From Verrucomicrobiia bacterium (GTDB taxonomy: Bacteria > Verrucomicrobiota > Verrucomicrobiia > Palsa-1439), in assembly GCA_022072455.1 (NCBI GenBank), contig JAJVHY010000018.1, positions 1-64,000 on the forward strand: 64,000 nucleotides of DNA. Reading direction: 5' to 3'. Both the position numbers and the translations under genes were made by a program. Shown here piece by piece: positions 1 to 10,540 of this stretch. Numbering within the stretch: the stretch's first letter is position 1; each line of letters starts with the position of its first letter. Below the pieces are notes generated by a model. The model did not search any database, was not told the DNA's origin, and was given only the letters and a program-made list of their open reading frames with translations.

Positions 1-138
1 GTCTCGCTGGCGACTTGCTTAGTTTGAAATTTGGGTTTTATCAGGCTAACGCAATACGCTGTCTTGTAGGCACTTCCAGCAAACCCAAGCTGAATCAAGG
101 TATTTCAAGCTTTTAACTAAGTCTCAGTCCGGTCGAAA

Positions 139-201
139 GTGAGGTCGGTCCGGCCCGGAGTGAGGGCACATTTGCCGAATGTGAGGGCACTCCGGTCACA
201 A
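139..201. repeat. three direct repeats at exact 21-bp spacing
   Basis: GTGAGG begins at 139, 160 and 181, so the spacing is exactly 21 bp. The last two copies share GTGAGGGCAC. Exact spacing of two helical turns fits a row of protein-binding sites, or a decayed minisatellite. It lies about 460 bp upstream of the PstS-like gene. Function unknown. Confidence 0.55.
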
Positions 202-292
202 AACGGGCGAAACTTGGCATCGGGATGGCAAAAACCACGGAAATCTGGTTTTATAGGGCTAAACGAGCGTTTAAGGGGCATCAGACGGCAAA

Positions 293-352
293 CGGGCGAG
301 CCGCCCGCTCTATTGGTGGCAAGAGGTGATCCCGGTCGCGGTTGAAAACCGC
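293..352. repeat. two short intergenic palindromes
   Basis: CGGGCG-AGC-CGCCCG occupies 293-307 and GCGGTT-GAA-AACCGC occupies 338-352. Both have 6-bp arms and a 3-base loop. The first resembles the CACGGGCG-GGA-CGCCCGTG palindrome found inside the GH31 gene at 29231-29249, so both may belong to one genome-wide REP-like family. That relation is inference from two copies. Confidence 0.5.
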
Positions 353-659
353 TCCTACGAAAGTGGGGAGGGCTGGCCGCCAAGGCCCCGGCGATTAATC
401 CGGCCCGGCCAGCATCCTCGTACCGTAGGCCGATTCGCAGTTCACAGTTTGCCGTTACCGGAATTCGTGATCTTTCGCCTTCGTCCGACTACGGCGCGAC
501 ACGTCGTGCAATTCGTGGCTAACCAGTTCGACGTTTACGGTTCACAGTTGGCAGTTCAGAGTTCTGTCGTCCCGTCTCCTCCCGTCGTCATCAAGGGTTT
601 AGAGTTGCATTTGCCGGCGGGGAGTCTAGGCTTGCCCCAGCGAACGGGAGGTTATTCCA

Positions 660-1487
660 ATGAAATGGTGCGTGGGACTGGCGTTGGCGTTGGGCATGGC
701 GTGGACGGGGGCGGTTCACGCTGGTGAAAAGGTCGTCATCAAAGGGTCAAATACGTTCGGCGAATTTCTCGGGCCGCAGTTGATCGCGGAGTTCCGGCGT
801 GAGAATCCGGGCGTTGAATTTGAGGTGGAAACCAAAGGCACGGCGAGTGGCATTGCCGCGTTGATTGCCGGTGAGTGCGACCTCGGAGCGGCATCGCGCA
901 CGATCTCACAGGATGAATGGCGATTGGCACGGTCGCGCGGGTTGCGGTTGAATTCTTTCACCATCGGCTATTACGGCGTGGCGGTCATCGTCAATGTAGC
1001 CAATCCGGTCCGGTCGCTGACTGACAAACAGATTCGCGACCTGTTTACCGGCGCGACTACGCACTGGGAAACCGGCGGGACGGTGCAACTCTACATCCGC
1101 GACAAGAGTTCGGGGACTCACCTGGGATTTCAGGAGCTGGCGATGGCGGTTAAACCATACGCGGCCAGCGCGCGGGCGTTTGATAATGATGCCGACATCG
1201 CCAAGGCGGTCGCCACCAATCCCAACGGTATCGGGTATGTCGGAATGCACCTGCTGAAGGAGTTGGGCGTACACCCGGTCTCGGTCAACGGCGTGCCACC
1301 CACGACGTTGGCGGTCAATGAGGGTTTCTACCCGTATGCGCGGTTGATTCTTCTGTACGTGAACCAAGCGAAAGTCACACCGCCGACGCGCCAGTTTCTC
1401 CGCTTTGTGCAATCGCGGCGTGGACAGGCGGTGCTGGAACGCCACGGCTACGTTCCGGCCGCTGGCCGGCGGTTGGGAACGGAGTAA
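660..1487 (+). CDS. PstS-like phosphate-binding periplasmic protein
   Basis: This is a 275-aa periplasmic solute-binding protein of the PstS/PBP-like family, which bind phosphate or related anions. A signal peptide covers residues 1 to about 21, ending VHA before GEKV. The mature start, VVIKGSNTFGEFL, matches the first anion-binding loop of PstS proteins, and DKSSGTHLGF near residue 150 matches the SGT-type second loop. An RBS (GGGAGG) precedes the ATG. No PstC, PstA or PstB follows. The next gene, 5 bp downstream, is an OPA-family transporter, so the protein may act as a sensor or scavenging partner and not as part of an ABC importer. The family call is firm; the ligand is inferred. Confidence 0.85.
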   Translation: MKWCVGLALALGMAWTGAVHAGEKVVIKGSNTFGEFLGPQLIAEFRRENPGVEFEVETKGTASGIAALIAGECDLGAASRTISQDEWRLARSRGLRLNSFTIGYYGVAVIVNVANPVRSLTDKQIRDLFTGATTHWETGGTVQLYIRDKSSGTHLGFQELAMAVKPYAASARAFDNDADIAKAVATNPNGIGYVGMHLLKELGVHPVSVNGVPPTTLAVNEGFYPYARLILLYVNQAKVTPPTRQFLRFVQSRRGQAVLERHGYVPAAGRRLGTE

Positions 1488-1492
1488 GGATT

Positions 1493-2932
1493 ATGACGAC
1501 AGGACAGCCAACACCATATCCCGCCGGGTTTCGGCGCCGGCGCGGGTTGAACTGGTCATCACTGGGGTTGATGTATGCCGCGTACTACATGTGCCGGTAC
1601 AACTTCCGGTTCGCCACGCCGGGCATGCAGACGGAGTTTGGGTTTACCACCACGCAAATCGCCGACATGCTGGCGATCTGGTCGTTGACGTACGGTACCG
1701 GGCAGTTGGTGAATGGATTGCTCTGCGACAAGATCGGGGGCAAACGCTGCATGCAGATCGGCGCATTCGGCACCATCGTCGTGAATCTTCTGATGGGCCT
1801 GGTGCCGTTGCTGGTCATTGGCGGGGCGTTGGCGGCAGGGGCGAAGGTGCTCGGTTTCTCCGCGATTGATCCGGCATTTCTGGCAATCTCGGTGGTGTGG
1901 TTGGTCAACGGCTGGTTTCAGTCGTTTGGCGCGCCGGGCATGGTCAAGGTCAATGCGGCGTGGTTTCGCCGGACGGAGCGGGGGACGTTTGCCGGCATTT
2001 TCGGTTTCATGATCCAACTCGGCCAGGTCGCCAGCTCGAAGCTCTCGCCGGTGATTCTCAACGGCATTTCGCTTGGCATACTCGTCGTCGCCCCCGGCCA
2101 ATGGCGCTGGCTGTTCATCATCCCTCCCGCCGTCACGCTGATCGCCGCGCTCTTCATGACGTTTGCCGCGAAGAACACGCCCGATGAAGCTGGTTTTTCC
2201 GGTGTGATCGAAGACGAAATTGACAATTCCGCCGGTGTCACAGTCAGCCTGAAGGAATCGTTCAAGACGATTTTCACCCATCCCTTGGTGTGGTTTTATG
2301 CGGCGGCGTACGGCTGTACGGGGGCGGTGCGTTCGACGTCCGACCAACTTGCCATTCTCTACTTCCAGGAACAGCTCGGAATGAACATGAAGGCCAACAT
2401 CCCCCGCGTCGTGATTTGGACATTGGCGCTCATGCCGATGGCGGCGGTCGTTGGCTCATTCTTGTCGGGGTGGGTTTCGGACCGGTTCTTCAAAGGCCAT
2501 CGCTCGCCGGTGGCGATGGTGTTGTATCTGTTGGAGGCCACGGTCATTGGTTGTTCAGCGATTTTGCTCTTGAAAGGGTTGGTCGGCCCGACGCCGGCCG
2601 GCATCATGACCGGCTGCGGGATCCTGATTATGATCGCGTTCACGGCCAATTCAACGCACTCGATCGTCGGCGCTGCGGCGCCGATGGACATTGGCGGAAA
2701 AAAGATGGCTGGGTTTGCCGCTGGAGTGATTGACTCGTTTCAGTACTACGGCGGAGCGATTTCGTTGTTCGTGACCGGCCGCGTTCTCGACGCGACGAAA
2801 GCGCAGCATGGCTGGCTGTTCTGGTACGTCATCATGACCGGCTTCGGCCTGCTCGGCGGCCTCTCCATGTACATGGTGATGCGGAAGCAGAAAAAGATGG
2901 CTGCGGTCACAGCGAAATCGGCGGCAGGGTAG
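1493..2932 (+). CDS. OPA-family organophosphate:phosphate antiporter (GlpT/UhpT-like)
   Basis: This 479-aa, 12-TM major facilitator protein belongs to the organophosphate:Pi antiporter branch, whose members exchange glycerol-3-phosphate or hexose phosphates for phosphate. The AAYYMCRYNFRFATPGM segment near residue 24 corresponds to the YY-x-R-x-NF signature of GlpT/UhpT helix 1. NGWFQSFGAPG with a following WFRRTERGTFAGI matches the conserved GWFQG-mid-loop region, and NTPDEAGF ends the first half as in GlpT. The start lies 5 bp after the PstS-like stop with AAGGA as RBS, so the two are co-transcribed. Its substrate cannot be read from sequence. Confidence 0.88.
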   Translation: MTTGQPTPYPAGFRRRRGLNWSSLGLMYAAYYMCRYNFRFATPGMQTEFGFTTTQIADMLAIWSLTYGTGQLVNGLLCDKIGGKRCMQIGAFGTIVVNLLMGLVPLLVIGGALAAGAKVLGFSAIDPAFLAISVVWLVNGWFQSFGAPGMVKVNAAWFRRTERGTFAGIFGFMIQLGQVASSKLSPVILNGISLGILVVAPGQWRWLFIIPPAVTLIAALFMTFAAKNTPDEAGFSGVIEDEIDNSAGVTVSLKESFKTIFTHPLVWFYAAAYGCTGAVRSTSDQLAILYFQEQLGMNMKANIPRVVIWTLALMPMAAVVGSFLSGWVSDRFFKGHRSPVAMVLYLLEATVIGCSAILLLKGLVGPTPAGIMTGCGILIMIAFTANSTHSIVGAAAPMDIGGKKMAGFAAGVIDSFQYYGGAISLFVTGRVLDATKAQHGWLFWYVIMTGFGLLGGLSMYMVMRKQKKMAAVTAKSAAG

Positions 2933-2958
2933 TCGCCAAAGCGATACGTGTTTACGTT

Positions 2959-4029
2959 ATGCTAGAAGTCAGCACCCGGGCGATGGAGAAGTCCTTGTTC
3001 CTACGGATGCTGGCTACTGCGAAAGAGCGGCCTGAGTTTCGGCGCGTTGGGGGGAAGGGCAACATCCTACAGATGACCGCCTTCCCGCTGCCAGATTTTA
3101 CGGGTTACCAAATCCTTCCTTTCCCGGGGTTCCAGATCACTCACGTCTCTTCGGAATACTCACACGCTTGGCTTGAGCAATTCTTTTTGCTTCTCGACGA
3201 ATTCACGGACACCGGGGCGATTTGCTGTGCACAGTTGAGCATTGGCGAATCCGGTAAGGCGTATGATCCCAAACAACAGACTGATTTGAGCCTCAACTTT
3301 GGAAAGAATTTTATAGGCCCCAAGATCGATCTCCAAGTTGGTCCAATATCACCCGGCGAAGCCAACCACGCATACCGGAAGCAACTTTTCGATACATTCC
3401 TGCGAATAGTCGGAATGGTGAATCGGATTGCGATCGTTACTGTAGGTAATGAATTGGAGTTGGAGATACGAGACAGAAAAATACTGGATCTTGAAAAGAT
3501 TAAGCGCGATCGAATTGCTGTTGAGTATCGGCAAGGCGCTCGGTTCGTGGCGAAAGGCTGCACCAACTCGGTCGGTAGAGATTTTAGAGAGCTGCGATTA
3601 AATACCTTCGATCATAGCGAACTGATTGCCGTGGTGCCGAAGCTGATCGCGCACTATGGTGCTGCTGTGATTCATCGCGCCGAGGTGTCGGTGAGCTGCA
3701 AACCGGGCGAATATTCAAAGACACGTGAAATCTTGAACCAATCGACCTTTCATCCACTCACCGTGCGGGTCGCCGCCGTTGCGCGGTATGGATTGGATAA
3801 CATTGAGCAGGCTATCGCCGAAAACGACCAATTTCTGATTTCTGGGTTCCAACTTAAGGACAAGACCATTGGAGAGATTGATGTCGACCTAGCACTCGAC
3901 AGCGGCAAATACACGCTTAACGCCTCCGGTAAGTTCAAGAAAGATGTGAATGAACAGCGAGTCGCCTTGGAGCGCCTCTTATGTGAACTCGCCGGAGGCG
4001 AGGATGTCATAGATCGTACGCTGATCTAG
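2959..4029 (+). CDS. hypothetical protein, unrecognised family
   Basis: This encodes a 356-aa soluble protein with no signal peptide or membrane segment. I recognise no domain. It is rich in alternating hydrophobic/charged strands (residues 60-110, 170-230, 300-350), suggesting an alpha/beta or beta-rich fold. Codon use differs from its neighbours: AGA arginine codons and A/T-ending codons are common around 3400-3610, where flanking genes use mostly C/G-ending ones. This suggests recent acquisition. It lies 26 bp after the transporter on the same strand, but the composition break argues against an old functional link. A start at Met9 (2983) is also possible. Confidence 0.75.
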   Translation: MLEVSTRAMEKSLFLRMLATAKERPEFRRVGGKGNILQMTAFPLPDFTGYQILPFPGFQITHVSSEYSHAWLEQFFLLLDEFTDTGAICCAQLSIGESGKAYDPKQQTDLSLNFGKNFIGPKIDLQVGPISPGEANHAYRKQLFDTFLRIVGMVNRIAIVTVGNELELEIRDRKILDLEKIKRDRIAVEYRQGARFVAKGCTNSVGRDFRELRLNTFDHSELIAVVPKLIAHYGAAVIHRAEVSVSCKPGEYSKTREILNQSTFHPLTVRVAAVARYGLDNIEQAIAENDQFLISGFQLKDKTIGEIDVDLALDSGKYTLNASGKFKKDVNEQRVALERLLCELAGGEDVIDRTLI

Positions 4030-4116
4030 GCGACTGGTCGGACTGTGCGGTCACGGTTCAAGTGCAGGGCATTTTCCCTACGGTGTATGCGAATCCGACC
4101 GGTAGACAAAACCTCG

Positions 4117-4889
4117 TCAGTCCGCGTGCGCGGCTTTGGCTTTTGACGGAGCGCGCAACAGGGCGCCGAAATAATCGCGGTTCATCTTCGCGATGAAATT
4201 CAGGCTGATCCCCTTCGGACAGACCGCTTCGCAGGAGCCGGTAACGGTACAAGCACCGAAACCTTCGGCATCCATCTGTTGAACCATTGCGAGCACACGC
4301 TTGTCCTTCTCCGGTTTGCCTTGGGGGAGAAGATTGAGATGCGAAACTTTCGCGGAAACGAACAGCATCGCGCTGGCGTTTTTACAGGCGGCCACGCATG
4401 CGCCGCAACCAATGCACGCTGCGGCATCCATCGCGGCATCGGCATCTTGTTTTGGTACCGGGATCGCGTTGCCATCTGGCGCGCTACCGGCGCTGGTGGA
4501 GATGAAACCACCGGCTTGAATCACCCGGTCGAACGCGCTGCGGTTGACGATCAAATCCTTGATGAGCGGGAAGGCTTTCGCGCGGAATGGTTCGACGGTA
4601 ATCGTTTCGCCATCCTGAAAACTGCGCATGTATGTCTGGCAGGTTGCGACTTTGTACTCGGGGCCGTGGGCTTCGCCATTGATCACGCACGAGCACATCC
4701 CGCAGATGCCTTCCCGGCAATCGTGGTCGAACGAGATCGGTTCTTCACCGCGCTTCGTGATGTCTTCGTTGACCTCGTCGAGCATTTCGAGAAACGACAT
4801 GTTCGGGTTCAAGCCGGTGGCTTCATACTCGACGAACTTGCCGGGCGTGTCAGGGCCGGCCTGACGCCAGACGCGCAGTTTGACGTTCA

Positions 4890-4890
<1 letters not shown>
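4117..4890 (-). CDS. sdhB: succinate dehydrogenase/fumarate reductase iron-sulfur subunit
   Basis: SdhB (257 aa) passes electrons from the flavoprotein to the membrane quinone site. The N-terminal plant-type [2Fe-2S] ligands are in [13 protein letters not shown] and a later VATCQ. The C-terminal half has [11 protein letters not shown] and a [12 protein letters not shown] cluster for the [4Fe-4S] and [3Fe-4S] centres. I chose ATG 4890, giving [10 protein letters not shown], because it overlaps the sdhA stop by one base (TAATG); the open frame reaches further upstream but only inside sdhA. The gene order sdhC-sdhA-sdhB and the sequence type match the Bacteroidetes/delta-proteobacterial 'type B' enzymes. 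Confidence 0.95.
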
Positions 4891-6800
<1,910 letters not shown>

Positions 6801-6801
6801 G

Positions 6802-7479
6802 TTATTTCACCATGCCGATCTGCACGGCGAGCGGGATTGAGATGTAGCCGATGAACAACCCGACCGCCACGATCTTGGCCAGGCAATCAATCCGTTCCAC
6901 GTAGGCCTCATTTTTCAAGCCGAGGGATTGGAACATCGCGCCGATGCCGTGGCTCAGGTGGAAACAGAGCAGCCCGACGCTGATGACGTAGAAGCTGACC
7001 ACGGACGGACTCGAGAATCCAAGCACTATCATCCGGTAAACATCGTGGCGACCGAGATCATCGTGCAAGTTCCGGTATTCGGGATGAATCGTCAGCAATG
7101 TGTAATGAGCGAGGTGATAGATGATGAAACTCAGAACGATCAACCCGCTGACTACCATCGTTCGCGAAGCGAGGGTGGCTTTGACGGCGCGTTTGACGGC
7201 GTATTCCTGATCGCGGGCTTGCATGTTTTCGATAGCCAACGCAATTCCGACGCAGAAGTGGACGGTGACCATGGCCAACAATCCCAAGCGCGCGCCCCAG
7301 AGTAGTTCCGGGGTGGACTTCAGGAAGTGAGCGTATTTGTTGATCGCGTCAGGGCCGAGGAAGACCTGGAGGTTGCCGAGCATATGCATGACGACAAAGC
7401 CAAACAGGCCGAAGCCGGTAAAGGCCATCAGGTATTTCTTGCCGAGCGACGACTTAGCCAGCCGCAATAGGGGACTCAT
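6802..7479 (-). CDS. sdhC: succinate dehydrogenase cytochrome b558 membrane anchor
   Basis: SdhC (225 aa) is the single, five-helix membrane anchor typical of type B complexes, holding two b-type hemes and the quinone site. Candidate axial histidines sit in [24 protein letters not shown] and [11 protein letters not shown], each in a hydrophobic helix. It heads the sdhCAB operon. The region upstream (7480-7527) is short and another minus-strand gene ends at 7528, so the sdh message may begin further upstream. Confidence 0.92.
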   Translation of the reverse strand: MSPLLRLAKSSLGKKYLMAFTGFGLFGFVVMHMLGNLQVFLGPDAINKYAHFLKSTPELLWGARLGLLAMVTVHFCVGIALAIENMQARDQEYAVKRAVKATLASRTMVVSGLIVLSFIIYHLAHYTLLTIHPEYRNLHDDLGRHDVYRMIVLGFSSPSVVSFYVISVGLLCFHLSHGIGAMFQSLGLKNEAYVERIDCLAKIVAVGLFIGYISIPLAVQIGMVK

Positions 7480-7527
7480 CTGCGAGTTGTGTTACAGAAA
7501 GCGTGAGGGGAAGGAAAGCAGAATTTT

Positions 7528-8199
7528 CTACAGGGCCGCAATTCGGCGGACTTTTTCCCGGTAATCCAGCTTTCGGAACTTGCGAATTTCGCTGGTGCGG
7601 CGTTTGGGCGTCAGGCTGTCGAGATGCTTCACATACCGGCGCCCGAGCCGGTTGCTCTCCCGGTATCGCTCCACCAACTCCGGTTCGTCGTAGTTGAAGC
7701 GTTCGGAATCAAACAGGCATGCCTTTAACCAGCGTTTGTCAGCCGCGTGGACTTTCTTGTCTGTGTTGAAGAACGCACAGTACATCTGCAGGATCAGATA
7801 AGAGTCCACTTTCGCCTGCAGTTCGAGACCGCGGACGAACGCTTCCGAGTAGATATCGCGGTGCCCTTCGAGATATTTCAGCGACGCATGCACGGCATGA
7901 TCCAGTTCCTCCAGAAAGACCATGAACGGCAGGATATTGTTGTCCGTCAACCCGCACTGCGGGTTCTCGACTTCCAAGGCTTCAATCACGCTCGGCTGGT
8001 AATAGATGCCGAGCCGGAGTTTACCATTCGCGACGCGAAGAAAGGTCCGCCCGAGATTGGAAATCTGACCAGCCGCGGTGCCGCTCATTTCCGCCAACTC
8101 ATCGTGCCGGCGTGTGTCCAAAAGAAACTCCTCGAAGTTCACACCGGTCACGCCATACGTGTGTTCCAAGAGCGATTGGATTTCGTGCAGCAGTGTCAT
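7528..8199 (-). CDS. conserved hypothetical protein with EExDHxxH motif
   Basis: This encodes a 223-aa soluble protein of unknown function. The middle contains VFLEELDHAVHASLKY (about residues 98-113) and then FVRGLELQAKVDSY. The acidic/histidine pattern E-E-x-D-H-x-x-H plus a downstream E is what a helical metal site could look like, but I cannot name a family. The C-terminus is strongly basic (RRTSEIRKFRKLDYREKVRR). I chose ATG 8199, not the in-frame codon 18 bp upstream, because it overlaps the TGA of the preceding 60-aa ORF as ATGA. It lies 48 bp upstream of sdhC on the same strand. Confidence 0.75.
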   Translation of the reverse strand: MTLLHEIQSLLEHTYGVTGVNFEEFLLDTRRHDELAEMSGTAAGQISNLGRTFLRVANGKLRLGIYYQPSVIEALEVENPQCGLTDNNILPFMVFLEELDHAVHASLKYLEGHRDIYSEAFVRGLELQAKVDSYLILQMYCAFFNTDKKVHAADKRWLKACLFDSERFNYDEPELVERYRESNRLGRRYVKHLDSLTPKRRTSEIRKFRKLDYREKVRRIAAL

Positions 8200-8378
8200 G
8201 GTTGCTTCTTCAGGCACAAAAGCCTGTCGGCCCTGGTGCGGAAAACTTCCGCCAGTCCGGTTACTTCGGTGAGGAGCTGGGCGAGATAAACCGTCGGTGT
8301 TTCCATCAGTGATTTCGCGACAAATGCGAAATCACCAGCCGTCAGCCACTCGCGATTATTGGTATTACTGGCTAGCAT
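8196..8378 (-). CDS. small 60-aa ORF coupled to the next gene
   Basis: This is a short ORF starting MLASNTNNREWL and ending LLCLKKQP. Its stop overlaps the start of the 223-aa gene by an ATGA junction, the coupling used many times in this window between genuine operon partners. Residues 13-50 look like two amphipathic helices. There is no signal peptide. I recognise no family. It could be a small partner protein or a coupling leader peptide. Confidence 0.5.
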   Translation of the reverse strand: MLASNTNNREWLTAGDFAFVAKSLMETPTVYLAQLLTEVTGLAEVFRTRADRLLCLKKQP

Positions 8379-8485
8379 ATAACAATTTACAGTTACTCAA
8401 ATGAGCAGCATCAGTGCCATCTCTCAAGGGTGACAGAAGGCAGTAGTTTATTGGTTCCCAGGGCTATTGACGCTGTGCTCGCATT

Positions 8486-10489
8486 GTGGTGTCTTGTGTT
8501 GCAATGAGTGTGACGCGGCTGCCATATCGCGGCGTCAACCGGCAATTGTGGCGGTTCTGCCAGTTTTGCCTATGCCTTCTTGGTGGACTCTTGCCGGCGG
8601 TGGTGGCGCAGGAGTTCAATCCAAACATTCTCCGCGTCCAATCCTTTCCGCTGAATCCGTATGTTGCGGTGCTCGATGGGCAATGGGAGGGTATCCGCGT
8701 CGCCTCGGATGGCAGTTGTTATTTCGGAAGTTCGACTCACGATAACCGGCAGGGGGCAGCATTTTTCCGGTACGAACCGACGACACGCACCCTGACACTA
8801 TTGGCACCCGATCTATCGACGATCTGTGGTGAAGATCCGAGTATCTTGCCGCCGCAAGGCAAACTGCATAGCGACATCACCGAGCATAACGGCTGGCTCT
8901 ATTTTGGTATGCACTTGGGTAACTACTGGGATGAAGCCTACACGGCGTTTACCGGCGGCCACATGCTCGGCTACGAAATGGCCACCGGTCAGTGGCGCGA
9001 CTTTGGTGTCATCCGCTCCAATCACACCATTTACGGTGCCGTTGGGATCGACCGGGTGCGGAACAAGGCGATCGTGTACACACTTCGTTGGTGGGGATCG
9101 CCGGTCGGGAGTTATCTCGACTCGATAAACCTGACCACTGGTGCGCGAACAGCCCTCGCCGGCATCCCGTATGGCGGCGGCGCCTTTTACCCGTTTGTGG
9201 ACCAACGCGGCGATTGTTGGATCAGTCAGGCCACTGATAGTGCGTCGCTCATGTGTGTGCGCTCGGCGACCGGCCAGGTTGACCGGTGGACAAATGTCCT
9301 GCCGGAAAGTGGACTGGGGAGTGGCCGGTTCTGGGAATGGGCCGAGGCTTTGGACGGTGACCGGTGTGTGTTCAAGCTCGCCGGTGGCCAGTACCTCCAC
9401 ACCTTCAACGCCGCCGCGGCTGGGGCCAATCCATCGAATGCCATAACCGCACTGCAGAACATCGGTCCGACTGGCGCCGGTCATGTGGTGGGCGGTGACC
9501 GGGTTTATTACATACAGCGAGCCAACCGGCAGGTTGGATGGCAGGAGTATCAAGACTTCCACTTGTTGAGCGCCGCTCTGAACACCAACGTTTTTCCGGC
9601 AATTATTGATCACGGTTTGATTGCCGATCAGAATGGGCGGCGTGTTTGGCGCAGCCACGCATTGGCCGCCGACCGGCAGGGCCGGCTTTTCATGGTTGGC
9701 GATTGGTGGTTGCTCCCTGGCGAACAAGGGAGTTCCACCGGCACGCTCCGTCACGTGGACGGTCCCGGTACGAACTATACTGCCCTTGTGCGTGGGCAAT
9801 TCTTCGCGCTGGTCGAGATGTTACCGCTGGTCACAAATCAGCCACCCAACCAGACAGTCTACGTCGGCTCCAATGTCACTTTCCATGCGGGTGTGGCCGG
9901 GTATGCGCCGCTGGCTTTCCAGTGGCGGCACAACGGAACCAATATTGCTGGCGCAACGACGTCCGCCCTGACACTGAGCAATGTGCAAACGGCCGACGCC
10001 GGCAATTACGATTTGGTTATCACCAATGTGCTTGGCGCAACGACCAGCGCCGTGGCGCGGTTGACCGTGACGTGGCCGGACAGTGTTGGTGATGGAATCC
10101 CTGACGTGTGGCGGGCCCAGTACTTCGCTGATGTCGATCCAAGCGGCGCGACCACCAACCACCGGTCCTGCGCGACCTGTGACGCCAGTCATACCGGCCA
10201 GGATAACCGGTTCAAATATGTGGCCGGGATTGACCCGACGAACACCACGGCTGTCTTCCACCAGCAACTTGCCAGCGTACCGGGGCAGCCGGACCAGATG
10301 CAGTTGACTTTCGCTCCGCGCTGGCCGGATCGAAGTTACGTGCCGGAGTACAGTTTGGACTTGGTGGATGGCGGCTACGCGCCTTTGACGAACTGCTCAA
10401 CCAACGACAACGGGACGTGGCGTACCATTACCGACTTGAGTGCAACTGGGAGTAAAAAGTTCTACCGGCTCAAGATCACGTATCCATGA
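8486..10489 (+). CDS. secreted beta-propeller-like protein with Ig-like domain
   Basis: This is a 667-aa exported protein. A long N-terminus leads into a hydrophobic segment, QFCLCLLGGLLPAVVAQEF, with cleavage likely near AQ; an alternative start is 8504. Residues 45-440 are strand-rich with repeated G-x-x-Y/W-G patterns and no catalytic motif, resembling a kelch/SMP-30-style propeller. An Ig-like domain follows (about residues 447-532, with FQWRHNGTNIAGAT and DAGNYDLVITN). The tail has a DSVGDGIPDVWRAQYF segment and a YVAGIDPTN motif, typical C-termini of large secreted verrucomicrobial proteins. A surface or periplasmic binding role is inferred. Confidence 0.8.
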   Translation: MVSCVAMSVTRLPYRGVNRQLWRFCQFCLCLLGGLLPAVVAQEFNPNILRVQSFPLNPYVAVLDGQWEGIRVASDGSCYFGSSTHDNRQGAAFFRYEPTTRTLTLLAPDLSTICGEDPSILPPQGKLHSDITEHNGWLYFGMHLGNYWDEAYTAFTGGHMLGYEMATGQWRDFGVIRSNHTIYGAVGIDRVRNKAIVYTLRWWGSPVGSYLDSINLTTGARTALAGIPYGGGAFYPFVDQRGDCWISQATDSASLMCVRSATGQVDRWTNVLPESGLGSGRFWEWAEALDGDRCVFKLAGGQYLHTFNAAAAGANPSNAITALQNIGPTGAGHVVGGDRVYYIQRANRQVGWQEYQDFHLLSAALNTNVFPAIIDHGLIADQNGRRVWRSHALAADRQGRLFMVGDWWLLPGEQGSSTGTLRHVDGPGTNYTALVRGQFFALVEMLPLVTNQPPNQTVYVGSNVTFHAGVAGYAPLAFQWRHNGTNIAGATTSALTLSNVQTADAGNYDLVITNVLGATTSAVARLTVTWPDSVGDGIPDVWRAQYFADVDPSGATTNHRSCATCDASHTGQDNRFKYVAGIDPTNTTAVFHQQLASVPGQPDQMQLTFAPRWPDRSYVPEYSLDLVDGGYAPLTNCSTNDNGTWRTITDLSATGSKKFYRLKITYP

Positions 10490-10502
10490 TGGATTTGGGC
10501 TT

Positions 10503-10538
10503 TTGCCGGGCGACTGCTTCGAGTAAAAATCCCGGCAA
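10503..10538. promoter_or_regulatory. inverted repeat just before malQ
   Basis: TTGCCGGG (10503-10510) and CCCGGCAA (10531-10538) form a perfect 8-bp inverted repeat with a 20-base loop, ending two bases before the malQ ATG. It could fold in the transcript over the ribosome-binding region or act as a weak terminator for the upstream gene. There is no T-run after it. Confidence 0.35.
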
Positions 10539-10540
10539 GC

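Larger units (their letters stand above)
1..659. other. non-coding left end of window
   Basis: I see no credible gene here. The open frames across it are low-complexity and read through repeats. It holds three 21-bp-spaced GTGAGG units (139-201), two short palindromes (293-307 and 338-352) and two copies of TTCACAGTT (about 440 and 541), the style of intergenic repeat debris. The last bases before 660 carry a GGGAGG Shine-Dalgarno for the PstS-like gene; I could not place its promoter with confidence. Confidence 0.6.

Noticed and set aside
326-727. 133-aa plus-strand open frame before the PstS-like gene
   Set aside because: It runs through intergenic repeats, has no RBS or domain, and overlaps the signal-peptide region of the real gene.
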